Source of the DNA: Spirochaetota bacterium
GTDB lineage: Bacteria > Spirochaetota > UBA4802 > UBA5550
Reading direction: 5' to 3'
Assembly: GCA_009787025.1 (NCBI GenBank)
Contig: WRGT01000052.1
Span: 1 to 33,172, forward strand
Length of the DNA stretch: 33,172 bases
Part shown: one piece after another, positions 8,236 to 15,822 of the stretch
Layout: the number at the start of each line of letters is the position of its first letter
How positions within the stretch are numbered: the stretch's first letter is position 1
Made by a program: the position numbers and the translations under genes
The notes under the pieces: model-generated
Seen by the model: only the letters and a program-made list of their open reading frames with translations
What the model was told of the DNA's origin: nothing
Database searches by the model: none

Positions 8236-8292
8236 TTTTACGTCATTGCATTGATACTTTAGATTACGGATCAACTCCGCAATGACGTAAAA
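8236..8292. repeat. Inverted repeat of the CGTCATTGC type
   Basis: The 14-base arm TTTTACGTCATTGC is repeated in exact inverse (GCAATGACGTAAAA) across a 29-base centre. It sits between the convergent transporter and small membrane-protein genes. The same CGTCATTGC core begins an element at 33085 at the right edge of the window. CGTCATTGCGAG...GCAATGACG elements are common interspersed repeats in uncultured bacterial genomes; this copy may also serve as a two-way terminator. Confidence 0.8.
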
Positions 8293-8388
8293 AACATGCA
8301 GAGATTGAAAAAAAATGAAAACCGATATTAAAATCTTAAGCAGTGTTGAAATTTTCATGTAGAAAATTTTTATTCACTTATACAAAAA

Positions 8389-8709
8389 TTAGTTCATGCT
8401 CATAACTATAAGACCAATAACCGATAATACTCCTGAAAATATTGGAGTTAACCTCATTTTATCCGTCTTTCTTTTTAATCGTGTCATATTAAAAAGAATA
8501 CCGCTAATACTCAAAATTATTAGAAAAACAAAAAGCGCATAAATTGCATTTGTTGTCCAACCGCTTCCGCTTTTACCGACTGTTCGAATAGAACTGGGAT
8601 TGCTCACTGAAATAATTATAAAAATCACAGCAAGAATTATCCACGATATAATACTAATCCCGCTTATTATATTCATAATTGTATCTGGTCCAATTCTTCT
8701 ATTTTTCAT
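8389..8709 (-). CDS. Small multi-spanning membrane protein, unknown
   Basis: A 106-residue protein with three or four hydrophobic helices (IMNIISGISIISWIILAVIFIIISV, AIYALFVFLIILSISGILF, SGVLSVIGLIVMSM) and a basic loop MTRLKRKTDKMR between the last two. The ORF track start at TTG 8721 is the Shine-Dalgarno region itself (TTGGAGTG); the ATG at 8709 is preferred. Convergent with the transporter gene and not in an operon. No family recognised. Confidence 0.6.
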   Translation of the reverse strand: MKNRRIGPDTIMNIISGISIISWIILAVIFIIISVSNPSSIRTVGKSGSGWTTNAIYALFVFLIILSISGILFNMTRLKRKTDKMRLTPIFSGVLSVIGLIVMSMN

Positions 8710-9134
8710 AAGACACTCCAAGGTTAATCATTTAAGTCAATAAACTTTATACAAATCAAAGGAAATATAAATAATGGTTTATATAAACTTTACAGTATGC
8801 TGCTACAATGTTATAGTGAATTTATTTTATCAATATTTTTTAATAAAATAGACAAAAATAATCTTATTTTTTAAAGCAGGATAAAGTACATCAGCGCGGT
8901 CATAGCCTTATAATAAAATTTTTGTAAAAATTATTCTTTATAAAATAGATATATTTTTTAGAGTTCATTTTTAATAAGCCGAAACTCTATAAAACAGCAG
9001 TTCGATATGCAAACAATCTTTAGTTGTAATTAAAAGTAACATTATAACTATTCAATAAAAATTATATATTTATAACAATTACAACAAAAAAAGCTAAAAA
9101 CAATTTGCATACAAGTAAACTAAAAATTTTTTTA

Positions 9135-9163
9135 TTGACTCTATTGAAAGTATTTTATATAAC
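9135..9163 (+). promoter_or_regulatory. Sigma-70-like promoter P1 of the HDOD gene
   Basis: TTGACT, a 17-base spacer containing ATTGAAAGTATTTT, then TATAAC. Transcription would begin near 9170, giving a ~160-base leader. The whole segment is repeated 89 bp downstream. Confidence 0.55.
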
Positions 9164-9223
9164 ATTTTTATATATGATATATCTGTAAAATTTGTATTAT
9201 AAGCAAGATAAGAACTTTTATTG

Positions 9224-9253
9224 TTGACTCCATTGAAAGTATTTTTATACAAT
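9224..9253 (+). promoter_or_regulatory. Sigma-70-like promoter P2, duplicate of P1
   Basis: TTGACT, an 18-base spacer with the same ATTGAAAGTATTTT core, then TACAAT. Start near 9260, leader ~70 bases. The identity to P1 runs past the -10 box into the initially transcribed region, so this is a duplication and not just two chance promoters. Confidence 0.55.
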
Positions 9254-9331
9254 ATTTTTAGATAGGATACAATATCTATAATTAATAAAATAATAGATTA
9301 ATTATAATTTATTTAACATAAAGAAGGGATT

Positions 9332-10804
9332 ATGAACACTACAAAGACATCACAACTTTCAAAACAAGTATTGCAAGGGGAACCTGTCAAACTCACATTT
9401 CATTATAATACAAACGAGATAAATAGATTTCTAAATTCCCTCTTTATAAAAGTTTTATCACATGATGATATGCTTTACCTGCAAGGACCAATTGAACAGA
9501 TTATTAGAGAGATGATAGTAAATGCAGTAAAGGCTAACTTAAAAAGAATCTTTTTCAAAAAGAACAATCTGGATATTATAGACCCTGAGCATTACGAACA
9601 AGGGATGTCTTCTTTTAAAACATACTTAACAGAAACAATTAACAATCTCCCTGACGAATTAAAGGAAAGCGGATATAAAATAGAATTTGTTCTTAAAAAA
9701 GAGCCTGATGGTTTTAAAGTAATTATTAGAAATACCGCCGGTCTCTTGCCGTTTGAACAAGAAAGAATTAATAAACGTATTGATAAATCGAGAGAGTATA
9801 ATGATTTAGCAGACTTATATGTAGATATTGCTGATGACCAAGAGGGTGAAGGACTTGGAATCCCATTAACAATGTTGTTTTTAAAAAATTCGGGTATAGG
9901 GGATAAGTCGTTTAATATAGTCTCAGACGGGAAAATAACACAATCTTCATTTGTAATACCTTTTAAAACTCAACCGTTTGCAATAAAAAGAGGATTAGAG
10001 ATTAAAATAGTAAACAGCGTAAATGACCTCCCGACTTTTCCGGAGCATATAACAGAGATTCAAGAACTTTGTGAAAAAAAAGACGCTTCAATAAATGAAA
10101 TATCAAAGAAAATATCCATTGATCCGTCACTTGCAGCATCTGTTTTAAAACTGTCAAACTCAGCCGGTTTTATCACATCTAAAAAAATAGAGACTATCGC
10201 TGAGGCAATAAAAATAATTGGCTTAAATAATCTTAAATCAATTCTCACAGCTTCATCCGCAAAAAAGATTATGGATGAGCACTTGGCAAATTTCCAAAAT
10301 GTTTGGAATCATTGTAACAAAGTTGCATTTTATGCGAAGCAGCTATCGCAACAATTTAAACTAAACAAAATAAGCGATATGGTATTCTTAGCATCAATGC
10401 TTCATGATCTCGGTAAGATTGTTCTTTTATCGGTCAATGAAGATATGGCAGAGCAGATAGATAAAATAACAAATAGACAAATGAGAACTTCAACAGCGCT
10501 TGAAGAGGCTTACGTAGGGATAAGTCATTCAACCATTGGAAAAATGATTGCCGAAAAGTGGAATTTTCAAGATTACATTAAAGAAACTATTGCTTACCAT
10601 CATTCTCCGCTGTTGGCAAGTGAAAAGAATTTAGACATAGTTTTTATTACATATCTTGCAAATGCGCTCTGTCTTATAGAAGAGAGAAAATTCAACTATT
10701 TCTACTTAGAAGAAGACGTAATAAAAAGATACGGATTAGAGACCGAAGAAAAATTTAATGAATTACATGAAAGCATTAAAACAAAATTTATAAACAGGGA
10801 ATAA
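9332..10804 (+). CDS. GHKL-ATPase-like / HDOD two-domain regulatory protein
   Basis: A 490-residue soluble protein. Residues ~40-215 resemble a histidine-kinase-type ATPase fold: an N box EMIVNAVKAN (E60, N64, K67), a degenerate G1 box RNTAG (~133-137, with Asn in place of the usual Asp) and a G2 box EGEGLGIPL (171-179). No phosphoacceptor domain precedes it. Residues ~230-440 form an HDOD domain, starting at LPTFPEHITEIQEL with DPSLAASVLKLSNSAGF typical of the family. Potential metal ligands H327, H358-D359 (HDLGK), H399 and H423-H424 are present. HDOD proteins usually act in signalling. Here two promoters and a long leader precede it, and it converges with the mutase gene 24 bp away. Input and output partners are unknown. 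Confidence 0.75.
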   Translation: MNTTKTSQLSKQVLQGEPVKLTFHYNTNEINRFLNSLFIKVLSHDDMLYLQGPIEQIIREMIVNAVKANLKRIFFKKNNLDIIDPEHYEQGMSSFKTYLTETINNLPDELKESGYKIEFVLKKEPDGFKVIIRNTAGLLPFEQERINKRIDKSREYNDLADLYVDIADDQEGEGLGIPLTMLFLKNSGIGDKSFNIVSDGKITQSSFVIPFKTQPFAIKRGLEIKIVNSVNDLPTFPEHITEIQELCEKKDASINEISKKISIDPSLAASVLKLSNSAGFITSKKIETIAEAIKIIGLNNLKSILTASSAKKIMDEHLANFQNVWNHCNKVAFYAKQLSQQFKLNKISDMVFLASMLHDLGKIVLLSVNEDMAEQIDKITNRQMRTSTALEEAYVGISHSTIGKMIAEKWNFQDYIKETIAYHHSPLLASEKNLDIVFITYLANALCLIEERKFNYFYLEEDVIKRYGLETEEKFNELHESIKTKFINRE

Positions 10805-10828
10805 TCTTTTTATGTCATAGAATTTCCG

Positions 10829-12571
10829 TTACATCCTCTTCTCAACAAATAACTTAATACCGGGAATAATATCGTCAATCATTCTGTCTAATTTGAAATT
10901 AGTCTCTTTCCGTGAATTGGATTTTGTCGAAAAATAAAACTTAATCTTTGGCTCTGTTCCTGACGGTCTCACAGTAACAATAGAACCGTCGGATAGCTTA
11001 TATTGAAGAACGTCCGATTTTGGCAAAACACCATCGCAGTCATCCGAATCAAAAATAGTATCATTCATATAATCAACAGCCTTGACAACATCTACTCCTC
11101 CTATTTTTTCGTATGACTTGTCTCTTAGCTTTTTCATTACATCTTTGATAACCGCTAAGCCTTCCAAACCCTCAGCATCAATTGAAACGTTTTTGTCATT
11201 ATAAAATCCATACCGTTTAAAGATGGAGTCTAAATAATCGGTAATAGTTAAACCTTGACTTTTTAAATAAGCGCAGCATTCCGAGATTAACAGCGCTGCT
11301 GCAACGGAATCCTTATCTCTGGAATATGTTCCTGCAAGATAACCGTAACTCTCCTCGCCGCCGAAAATATACTTATATTTACCCGTATCCTCAAAGGACT
11401 TTATTTTTTCTCCTATATACTTAAAACCTGTTAGTACATTAAACACCTTCATTGAAAAAGACTCGGCGATTTTATCCTGCAAGTCTGTTGTAACAATAGT
11501 CTTTACTATCGCCCCGTTAAAAGGAAGGCTGTTATTCTCTTTCATTTTAGAGAGCAAATAATATTCAAGGATGGCGCCTGTATGATTTCCTGAGAGAATT
11601 TCAAATTCATTATTAGAATTTTTTACTACAATACCCATTCTATCTGCATCGGGATCTGTTGCTATTACAATATCTCCGTTATGTTTTTGAGCATATTTTA
11701 TTGCAAGATCAAGGGCATCCCTTTCTTCAGGATTGGGTTTTCTTACTGTTGAAAATGACGGGTCGGGTTTCATCTGTTCGTCCACATAAATAACGTTTTT
11801 AAATCCAACCCTTGACAAGACCTCAGGTATTATGGTTGCGCCTGTTCCGTGCAGAGGAGTATAAACAATTTTCACTCCGCTCTTTTCCATATCTTTTGAA
11901 AATTTAGATAAAGAGAGAACCTCTTTCATAAACTTCTCATCAACCTCTTTCCCAATCCATACAATCATGCCGGTCTTTACAAGCGATTCAAAATCTCCCC
12001 TCTTTACATCTTCCAATCTTTCAACCTTTCTCACTTCATTTATTATATCTTTATCATGAGGACTTACTATCTGACCGCCGTCATTCCAATAAACCTTGTA
12101 GCCGTTATACTCTTTCGGATTATGACTCGCAGTAATCACTATACCTGTAGTGCATTTAAATTCTCTTACTGCAAAACTCAGTTCGGGGGTAGGACGCATT
12201 TCACTGAAGATATATGTCTTAATGCCGTTAGAGGCTAAAACCGCAGCGCTCTCCATTGCAAATTCTTTTGAAAAAAATCTTGAATCATAAGCAATAGCGG
12301 CAGAGTGCTGCTGAGTTCCAATCCTGTTGACATAATTAGCAAGACCCTGCGTTGCTCTTGCAACAACATACTTATTCATGCCGTTTGTGCCGTTTCTGAT
12401 TAATCCCCGCAATCCGCCCGTACCAAACTCAAGTTCAACTGCAAAGCGTTCGGCAAGTTCCTTATCATTGCCGCTGTCGATCAATTTTTTGATCTCATTT
12501 CTGCATTCTTCGTCATAAGGAGTTTTAGTCCATTCGTATGCTCTCTGTTTAACTAAATCCGAAATTGCCAT
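10829..12571 (-). CDS. Phosphoglucomutase/phosphomannomutase (PGM2-like phosphohexomutase)
   Basis: A 580-residue alpha-D-phosphohexomutase interconverting hexose 6- and 1-phosphates. All four active-site loops are visible: catalytic serine loop TASHNPKEYNG, metal loop DPDADRMGI, sugar loop GGEESYGY, and phosphate loop RPSGTEPKIKFY. The N-terminal FGTGGLRG and the length place it with the PGM2/phosphopentomutase-like branch rather than the ~450-residue AlgC branch; glucose, mannose or ribose phosphate preference cannot be settled. It follows the isomerase gene by two bases and must be co-transcribed with it. Cytoplasmic. Confidence 0.9.
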   Translation of the reverse strand: MAISDLVKQRAYEWTKTPYDEECRNEIKKLIDSGNDKELAERFAVELEFGTGGLRGLIRNGTNGMNKYVVARATQGLANYVNRIGTQQHSAAIAYDSRFFSKEFAMESAAVLASNGIKTYIFSEMRPTPELSFAVREFKCTTGIVITASHNPKEYNGYKVYWNDGGQIVSPHDKDIINEVRKVERLEDVKRGDFESLVKTGMIVWIGKEVDEKFMKEVLSLSKFSKDMEKSGVKIVYTPLHGTGATIIPEVLSRVGFKNVIYVDEQMKPDPSFSTVRKPNPEERDALDLAIKYAQKHNGDIVIATDPDADRMGIVVKNSNNEFEILSGNHTGAILEYYLLSKMKENNSLPFNGAIVKTIVTTDLQDKIAESFSMKVFNVLTGFKYIGEKIKSFEDTGKYKYIFGGEESYGYLAGTYSRDKDSVAAALLISECCAYLKSQGLTITDYLDSIFKRYGFYNDKNVSIDAEGLEGLAVIKDVMKKLRDKSYEKIGGVDVVKAVDYMNDTIFDSDDCDGVLPKSDVLQYKLSDGSIVTVRPSGTEPKIKFYFSTKSNSRKETNFKLDRMIDDIIPGIKLFVEKRM

Positions 12572-12573
12572 GA

Positions 12574-13602
12574 TTATTCCTCCATCCTTTTCTTCAATGT
12601 ATGAATAAAATCTATCTCGCCGGGATCCTTTTTATTTAGCAAAGCTAAATAGTATGATACCCAGTCACAAAAATAAATAACCTCTATGAGTCTCTCCTTA
12701 AAAGTTTTACTCTTACCTTTAATATCTAATAAATCAACCCCCTCTTTACTAAACAGATCGTTCATTATCTCTATTCGTTTCTTAATTCTAAGAGAAATAT
12801 CGTCATCTGTGATAGTTATAATTATATACTTTAAACCGGATTCTTTTACATTTTCCCATCCTACAATTTCATTATGATTCATTTCGGGATATTCGGCGCT
12901 CCAGACATGAACTTTACTATTCTCATTTAACTCACACTTAAAGCGTTTTCCGGCAGAATCATTAAGATCCGTTACGGAATAGATAACGGGAATGTACCCT
13001 TTAATAGAAGCTGCAAACTCAAACGCCTTGCCGTTTTCACTTCCCCATTCATTACCAAGTCTTTTCAATAAATCCATTATATTAACAACTGTTGAATCTT
13101 GCGAACCTATAATACTTAACTCTTCCATTATTTTTAAAAGCGTAAAAAACGAAGCGTAAAGGGCATATCTGGGCTGGAAGCCCTCCCGGAGTTTAACCGT
13201 ACATAATCTATTTTCATGAGCTATTCTTTCTACTTCTCCACCGGTTGTCATTGCAACTATTAAACATTTTCTTTCAATGGCGGATTTTAATGCGGATATT
13301 GTCTCTTCGGTATTCCCTGAATATGATGACACTATTACTAACGTATTTTCCCCTGCATAAAGGGGAAGGTTATATGTGCGATTAATTGCAAAGGGAATGT
13401 GAAGTTCATTGTTGAGAAAATTCTTCAAAATATCTCCGCAGATGGCAGAACCGCCAAGACCTGTTACTATAATATTATCGATTCTTTTATCTTTTAATAC
13501 CGAAAGATCTATACCTTGCCGGGCATTTTCAACCTGTTTCCATGAATCTTTCAATATGCTGTGAAGATTCTCTCTGTCGTATGAATATAACATATTGTTC
13601 AT
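12574..13602 (-). CDS. Bifunctional phosphoglucose/phosphomannose isomerase
   Basis: A 342-residue SIS-fold sugar isomerase. The phosphosugar-binding motifs GLGGSAICGDIL (about 49-60) and SSYSGNTEET are present, and the C-terminal half (EMNHNEIVGWE) matches the archaeal/bacterial PGI/PMI family, in which one site interconverts fructose-6-P with both glucose-6-P and mannose-6-P. Length fits that family and is far shorter than classical Pgi. A CAGG lies seven bases before the ATG at 13602; a second ATG three codons on is possible. Immediately upstream of the phosphohexomutase, so the pair forms a hexose-phosphate interconversion unit. Confidence 0.87.
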   Translation of the reverse strand: MNNMLYSYDRENLHSILKDSWKQVENARQGIDLSVLKDKRIDNIIVTGLGGSAICGDILKNFLNNELHIPFAINRTYNLPLYAGENTLVIVSSYSGNTEETISALKSAIERKCLIVAMTTGGEVERIAHENRLCTVKLREGFQPRYALYASFFTLLKIMEELSIIGSQDSTVVNIMDLLKRLGNEWGSENGKAFEFAASIKGYIPVIYSVTDLNDSAGKRFKCELNENSKVHVWSAEYPEMNHNEIVGWENVKESGLKYIIITITDDDISLRIKKRIEIMNDLFSKEGVDLLDIKGKSKTFKERLIEVIYFCDWVSYYLALLNKKDPGEIDFIHTLKKRMEE

Positions 13603-13690
13603 GTTAAACCTGAAATCTTTTTGTAAGTATTAAATAATAAAGTATAAGAAAACAGATATTGTTTGTTATGACAAGTTTTTTTATTAATAT

Positions 13691-13743
13691 GGGTCAGAGC
13701 CTCAACTTCAAACTTATCAAACTTATCAACTGGGGTCAGAGCC
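13691..13743. repeat. Paired GGGTCAGAGCC boxes
   Basis: GGGTCAGAGCC occurs twice, at 13691 and 13733, in the same orientation 42 bp apart, with a doubled ACTTATCAA between. GGGTCAGA-type boxes are commonly seen in REP-like sequences near IS200-type (RAYT) transposases in other genomes; none is encoded here. It lies in the 151-bp gap upstream of the isomerase. Confidence 0.55.
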
Positions 13744-13753
13744 TTATCCACTA

Positions 13754-14266
13754 TCACACAGCAAGCGCCTCGCTGAATGACGAATGCCACTTGAGCTCAG
13801 ATTCTGAAAATCTATCTGCAATACCCATTTCTTTATAGTAGTTCATCAATATTCTTAGATGAATTATCTCGTTATCTTCATCTGTCAGTTGATCAACATC
13901 TTTCTTTTCAATACCTGCATATAAATTTTCTATCCACTCAAAAAAATCTGTCCCTTTGTTTTTAAAAATAATATAGCTTGAAATCATATCAAACTTAAAC
14001 GTTTCAAAAATTCTCACGAACTCATCATCGCTTAAACACTTTGCAGAAACAGCAATTTCCGACTGAAAATAATCACCCCATGAAAGAATATCAGGTTTTA
14101 CGCCAAATTGTTCTTCTAATATTTTCACCTCATCACTATGCAAATATGGTTTTGTAGAAATTCTATCAATAAATTCCTTTATATATATTAAGTGCATCAT
14201 TCTTAGAGATGAGATGCCAAAACTATTAATCAGCGGTATTACAGCGCTGTTTATAATCCTGTTCAT
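13754..14266 (-). CDS. Hypothetical protein, unrecognised family
   Basis: A 170-residue predicted soluble, largely helical, acidic protein with no signal peptide or membrane segment. AGGAG lies eight bases before the ATG, a good ribosome binding site, so the gene is probably real. I see no known catalytic motif; the C-terminal part (DEDNEIIHLRILMNYYKEMGIADRF) is strongly helical. It sits between a PHP phosphoesterase and the isomerase/mutase pair with wide gaps on both sides (117 and 151 bp), so it may be its own unit. Function unknown. Confidence 0.65.
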   Translation of the reverse strand: MNRIINSAVIPLINSFGISSLRMMHLIYIKEFIDRISTKPYLHSDEVKILEEQFGVKPDILSWGDYFQSEIAVSAKCLSDDEFVRIFETFKFDMISSYIIFKNKGTDFFEWIENLYAGIEKKDVDQLTDEDNEIIHLRILMNYYKEMGIADRFSESELKWHSSFSEALAV

Positions 14267-14383
14267 ACTTAAGACTCCTGCTTCATTTATTATAGACTAT
14301 CCATTAATTATCAATCGGCAGAATCGAGTATAAGAGGTTAGTGATTTTTTGTATTATTTGGAGGAATAGTAAAAAGCGAACGC

Positions 14384-15220
14384 TTACGAAAAATGTTCTA
14401 TCCGTTCATAAATATAATAAGGTATGGGCTTTGCCGGAAGATAATAGCCGATCTTTTCATCCTTATCTCCATGATAATCACTCCCGCCGGAGACTATAAG
14501 GTTATATTTAACTGCAAGATTGAGAAAGTCATTGATATCAGACGGCTTATGCATTGATGAATAGACTTCTATACCCTCCACCCCTTTATCAATGAAGCCC
14601 TTAATTGTATTTTCAAAATCCAATATACTTTTGCAGTTTAAAGAAACCGGATGAGCCACTATTGCTATACCTCCTGCTCCTTTAATAAGGGAGACAGCCT
14701 CTTCAAGTTTAATTCTCTCTTTTTTTACATAGCCGGGTTTTCCTTTTACTAAGTACTTTTTAAATATTTCATTGATACTATTAGCATAACCATGTTTTAC
14801 TAAGGCTCTTGCAACATGAGGTCTGCCTATTGCGCCGCCTGTACTTTCATTGAAAACATCTTCAATGGGTATATCTATGCCATGAACCTTTAAGTCATCT
14901 ATTATTCTAAAAACGCGGTTATCCCTTACTTTGTGGAGATAGGTTGTTTTTTCAACAAGCGGAGGATAATTATAATCTACATATAATCCGACAAGATGAA
15001 ATGAACCGCCCTGATAATCTATGCTAAATTCAATACCGGGGATAAGGGTAAATTTTTTCTTTGATGCATAAGCCATAGCCTCTTTAAGCCCTGATATTGT
15101 ATCATGATCTGTAACGGCAAGAATTTTAATATTCTTTCCAATAGCATAATCTATCAACTCTGTGGGAGTTTTTATTCCGTCAGATGCGGTAGTATGGCAA
15201 TGTAAATCTATTAGAGTCAT
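14384..15220 (-). CDS. PHP-domain phosphoesterase (YciV/TrpH-like)
   Basis: A 278-residue stand-alone PHP domain. Metal-ligand motifs are DLHCHTTASDG at the N terminus, AVTDHDT, PGIEFS, VAHPVSL and GGSDYHG, all as in YciV-type enzymes that remove mononucleotides or phosphates from 3',5'-bisphosphates and short RNAs. Cytoplasmic. It comes right after the strong terminator of the ribosomal cluster, so it needs its own promoter: TATAGT at 15227-15232 lies only six bases before the ATG, with TTGAGT 19 bases further up, and no Shine-Dalgarno is seen, which would suit a leaderless transcript (inference). Exact substrate unknown. Confidence 0.85.
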   Translation of the reverse strand: MTLIDLHCHTTASDGIKTPTELIDYAIGKNIKILAVTDHDTISGLKEAMAYASKKKFTLIPGIEFSIDYQGGSFHLVGLYVDYNYPPLVEKTTYLHKVRDNRVFRIIDDLKVHGIDIPIEDVFNESTGGAIGRPHVARALVKHGYANSINEIFKKYLVKGKPGYVKKERIKLEEAVSLIKGAGGIAIVAHPVSLNCKSILDFENTIKGFIDKGVEGIEVYSSMHKPSDINDFLNLAVKYNLIVSGGSDYHGDKDEKIGYYLPAKPIPYYIYERIEHFS

Positions 15221-15272
15221 AGCTTTACTATAAAAGCAGATAGAGTTATTTACTCAATCTCTTTTACATTAT

Positions 15273-15309
15273 AAAATAAAAAAAACTTCTTTCGAAGTTT
15301 TTTTATTTT
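15273..15309 (-). terminator. Intrinsic terminator closing the ribosomal supercluster
   Basis: CTTC and GAAG close a TTTC loop and are flanked by runs of A and T that extend the stem by seven or more pairs. On the minus strand the 3' arm ends in A-rich sequence balanced by a T-run within the stem, so it can also act in the opposite direction. Position nine bases past the rplQ stop supports a real terminator. Confidence 0.8.
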
Positions 15310-15317
15310 AAATTATT

Positions 15318-15809
15318 CTATTTATCTTTCTTATCTTTTTTATTCTTCTTATCTTTTTCATCTTTCTTATCTTTTTTTGACTTTTCGCCTTTCTTATCTG
15401 TTTTAGTCGGCTTAACCTTAGGTACGCGTTCAACTAATTCTACAATTGCCATCTCTGCAGAATCTCCGCGTCTTACTCCAAGCAGATACATTCTGGTATA
15501 TCCGCCCTTTCTCTCTTTAAAACGCAAGGCAATGTCATCAAAAAGTTTAGCTACAACATCTCTATTCCTGATTACTTTAAGGACCTCTCTTTTATTGTGA
15601 AGTTTTTTCTCACCTTCACTTTCAGGTATATCAATATTATTTTTTGCCCTTGTGATTAACTTCTCGGATATTATCTTTAACTCTTTCCCTTTCTGCTTTG
15701 TTGTAATGATTCTTTCATGCTCAAATAATGATGTAACCATATTTTCAAACATAGCCTTTCTATGAGAATGGGTCCTGCCTAATTGTCTTACTTTATTCTT
15801 GTGTCTCAT
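15318..15809 (-). CDS. rplQ: Ribosomal protein bL17 with a Lys/Asp-rich tail
   Basis: A 163-residue large-subunit protein. The conserved body (RQLGRTHSHRKAMFENMVTSLFEHERIITT through GDSAEMAIVELV) is complete by about residue 127. It is followed by ~35 residues made almost only of Lys, Asp, Glu, Asn and Thr, ending in repeated KKDKKD units. Typical L17 is around 115-130 residues, so the tail is extra; it is probably disordered and could bind rRNA at the surface. Last gene of the supercluster, 13 bp after rpoA, directly before the terminator. Confidence 0.97.
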   Translation of the reverse strand: MRHKNKVRQLGRTHSHRKAMFENMVTSLFEHERIITTKQKGKELKIISEKLITRAKNNIDIPESEGEKKLHNKREVLKVIRNRDVVAKLFDDIALRFKERKGGYTRMYLLGVRRGDSAEMAIVELVERVPKVKPTKTDKKGEKSKKDKKDEKDKKNKKDKKDK

Positions 15810-15822
15810 CTAAAAACCTCAT

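Larger units (their letters stand above)
8710..9331. other. Long AT-rich divergent leader upstream of the HDOD gene
   Basis: A 622-bp gap without a credible ORF. Near its right end are two near-identical promoter-like segments 89 bp apart (listed separately). At 8959-8989 TAGAGTT pairs with AACTCTA across a 17-base loop. The rest is AT-rich with no recognised riboswitch or tRNA. Its length before a regulatory-looking gene suggests real control sequence, but a simple relic gap is equally possible. Confidence 0.5.

Noticed and set aside
8710-9131. Riboswitch or small RNA in the long gap before the HDOD gene
   Set aside because: Only one weak seven-pair stem is visible and no known riboswitch core; composition alone explains most pairing.
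13599-13790. 63-aa ORF on the minus strand between the isomerase and the 170-aa gene
   Set aside because: It runs through the GGGTCAGAGCC repeat region, overlaps the 170-aa gene end, has no ribosome binding site and an unlikely composition.
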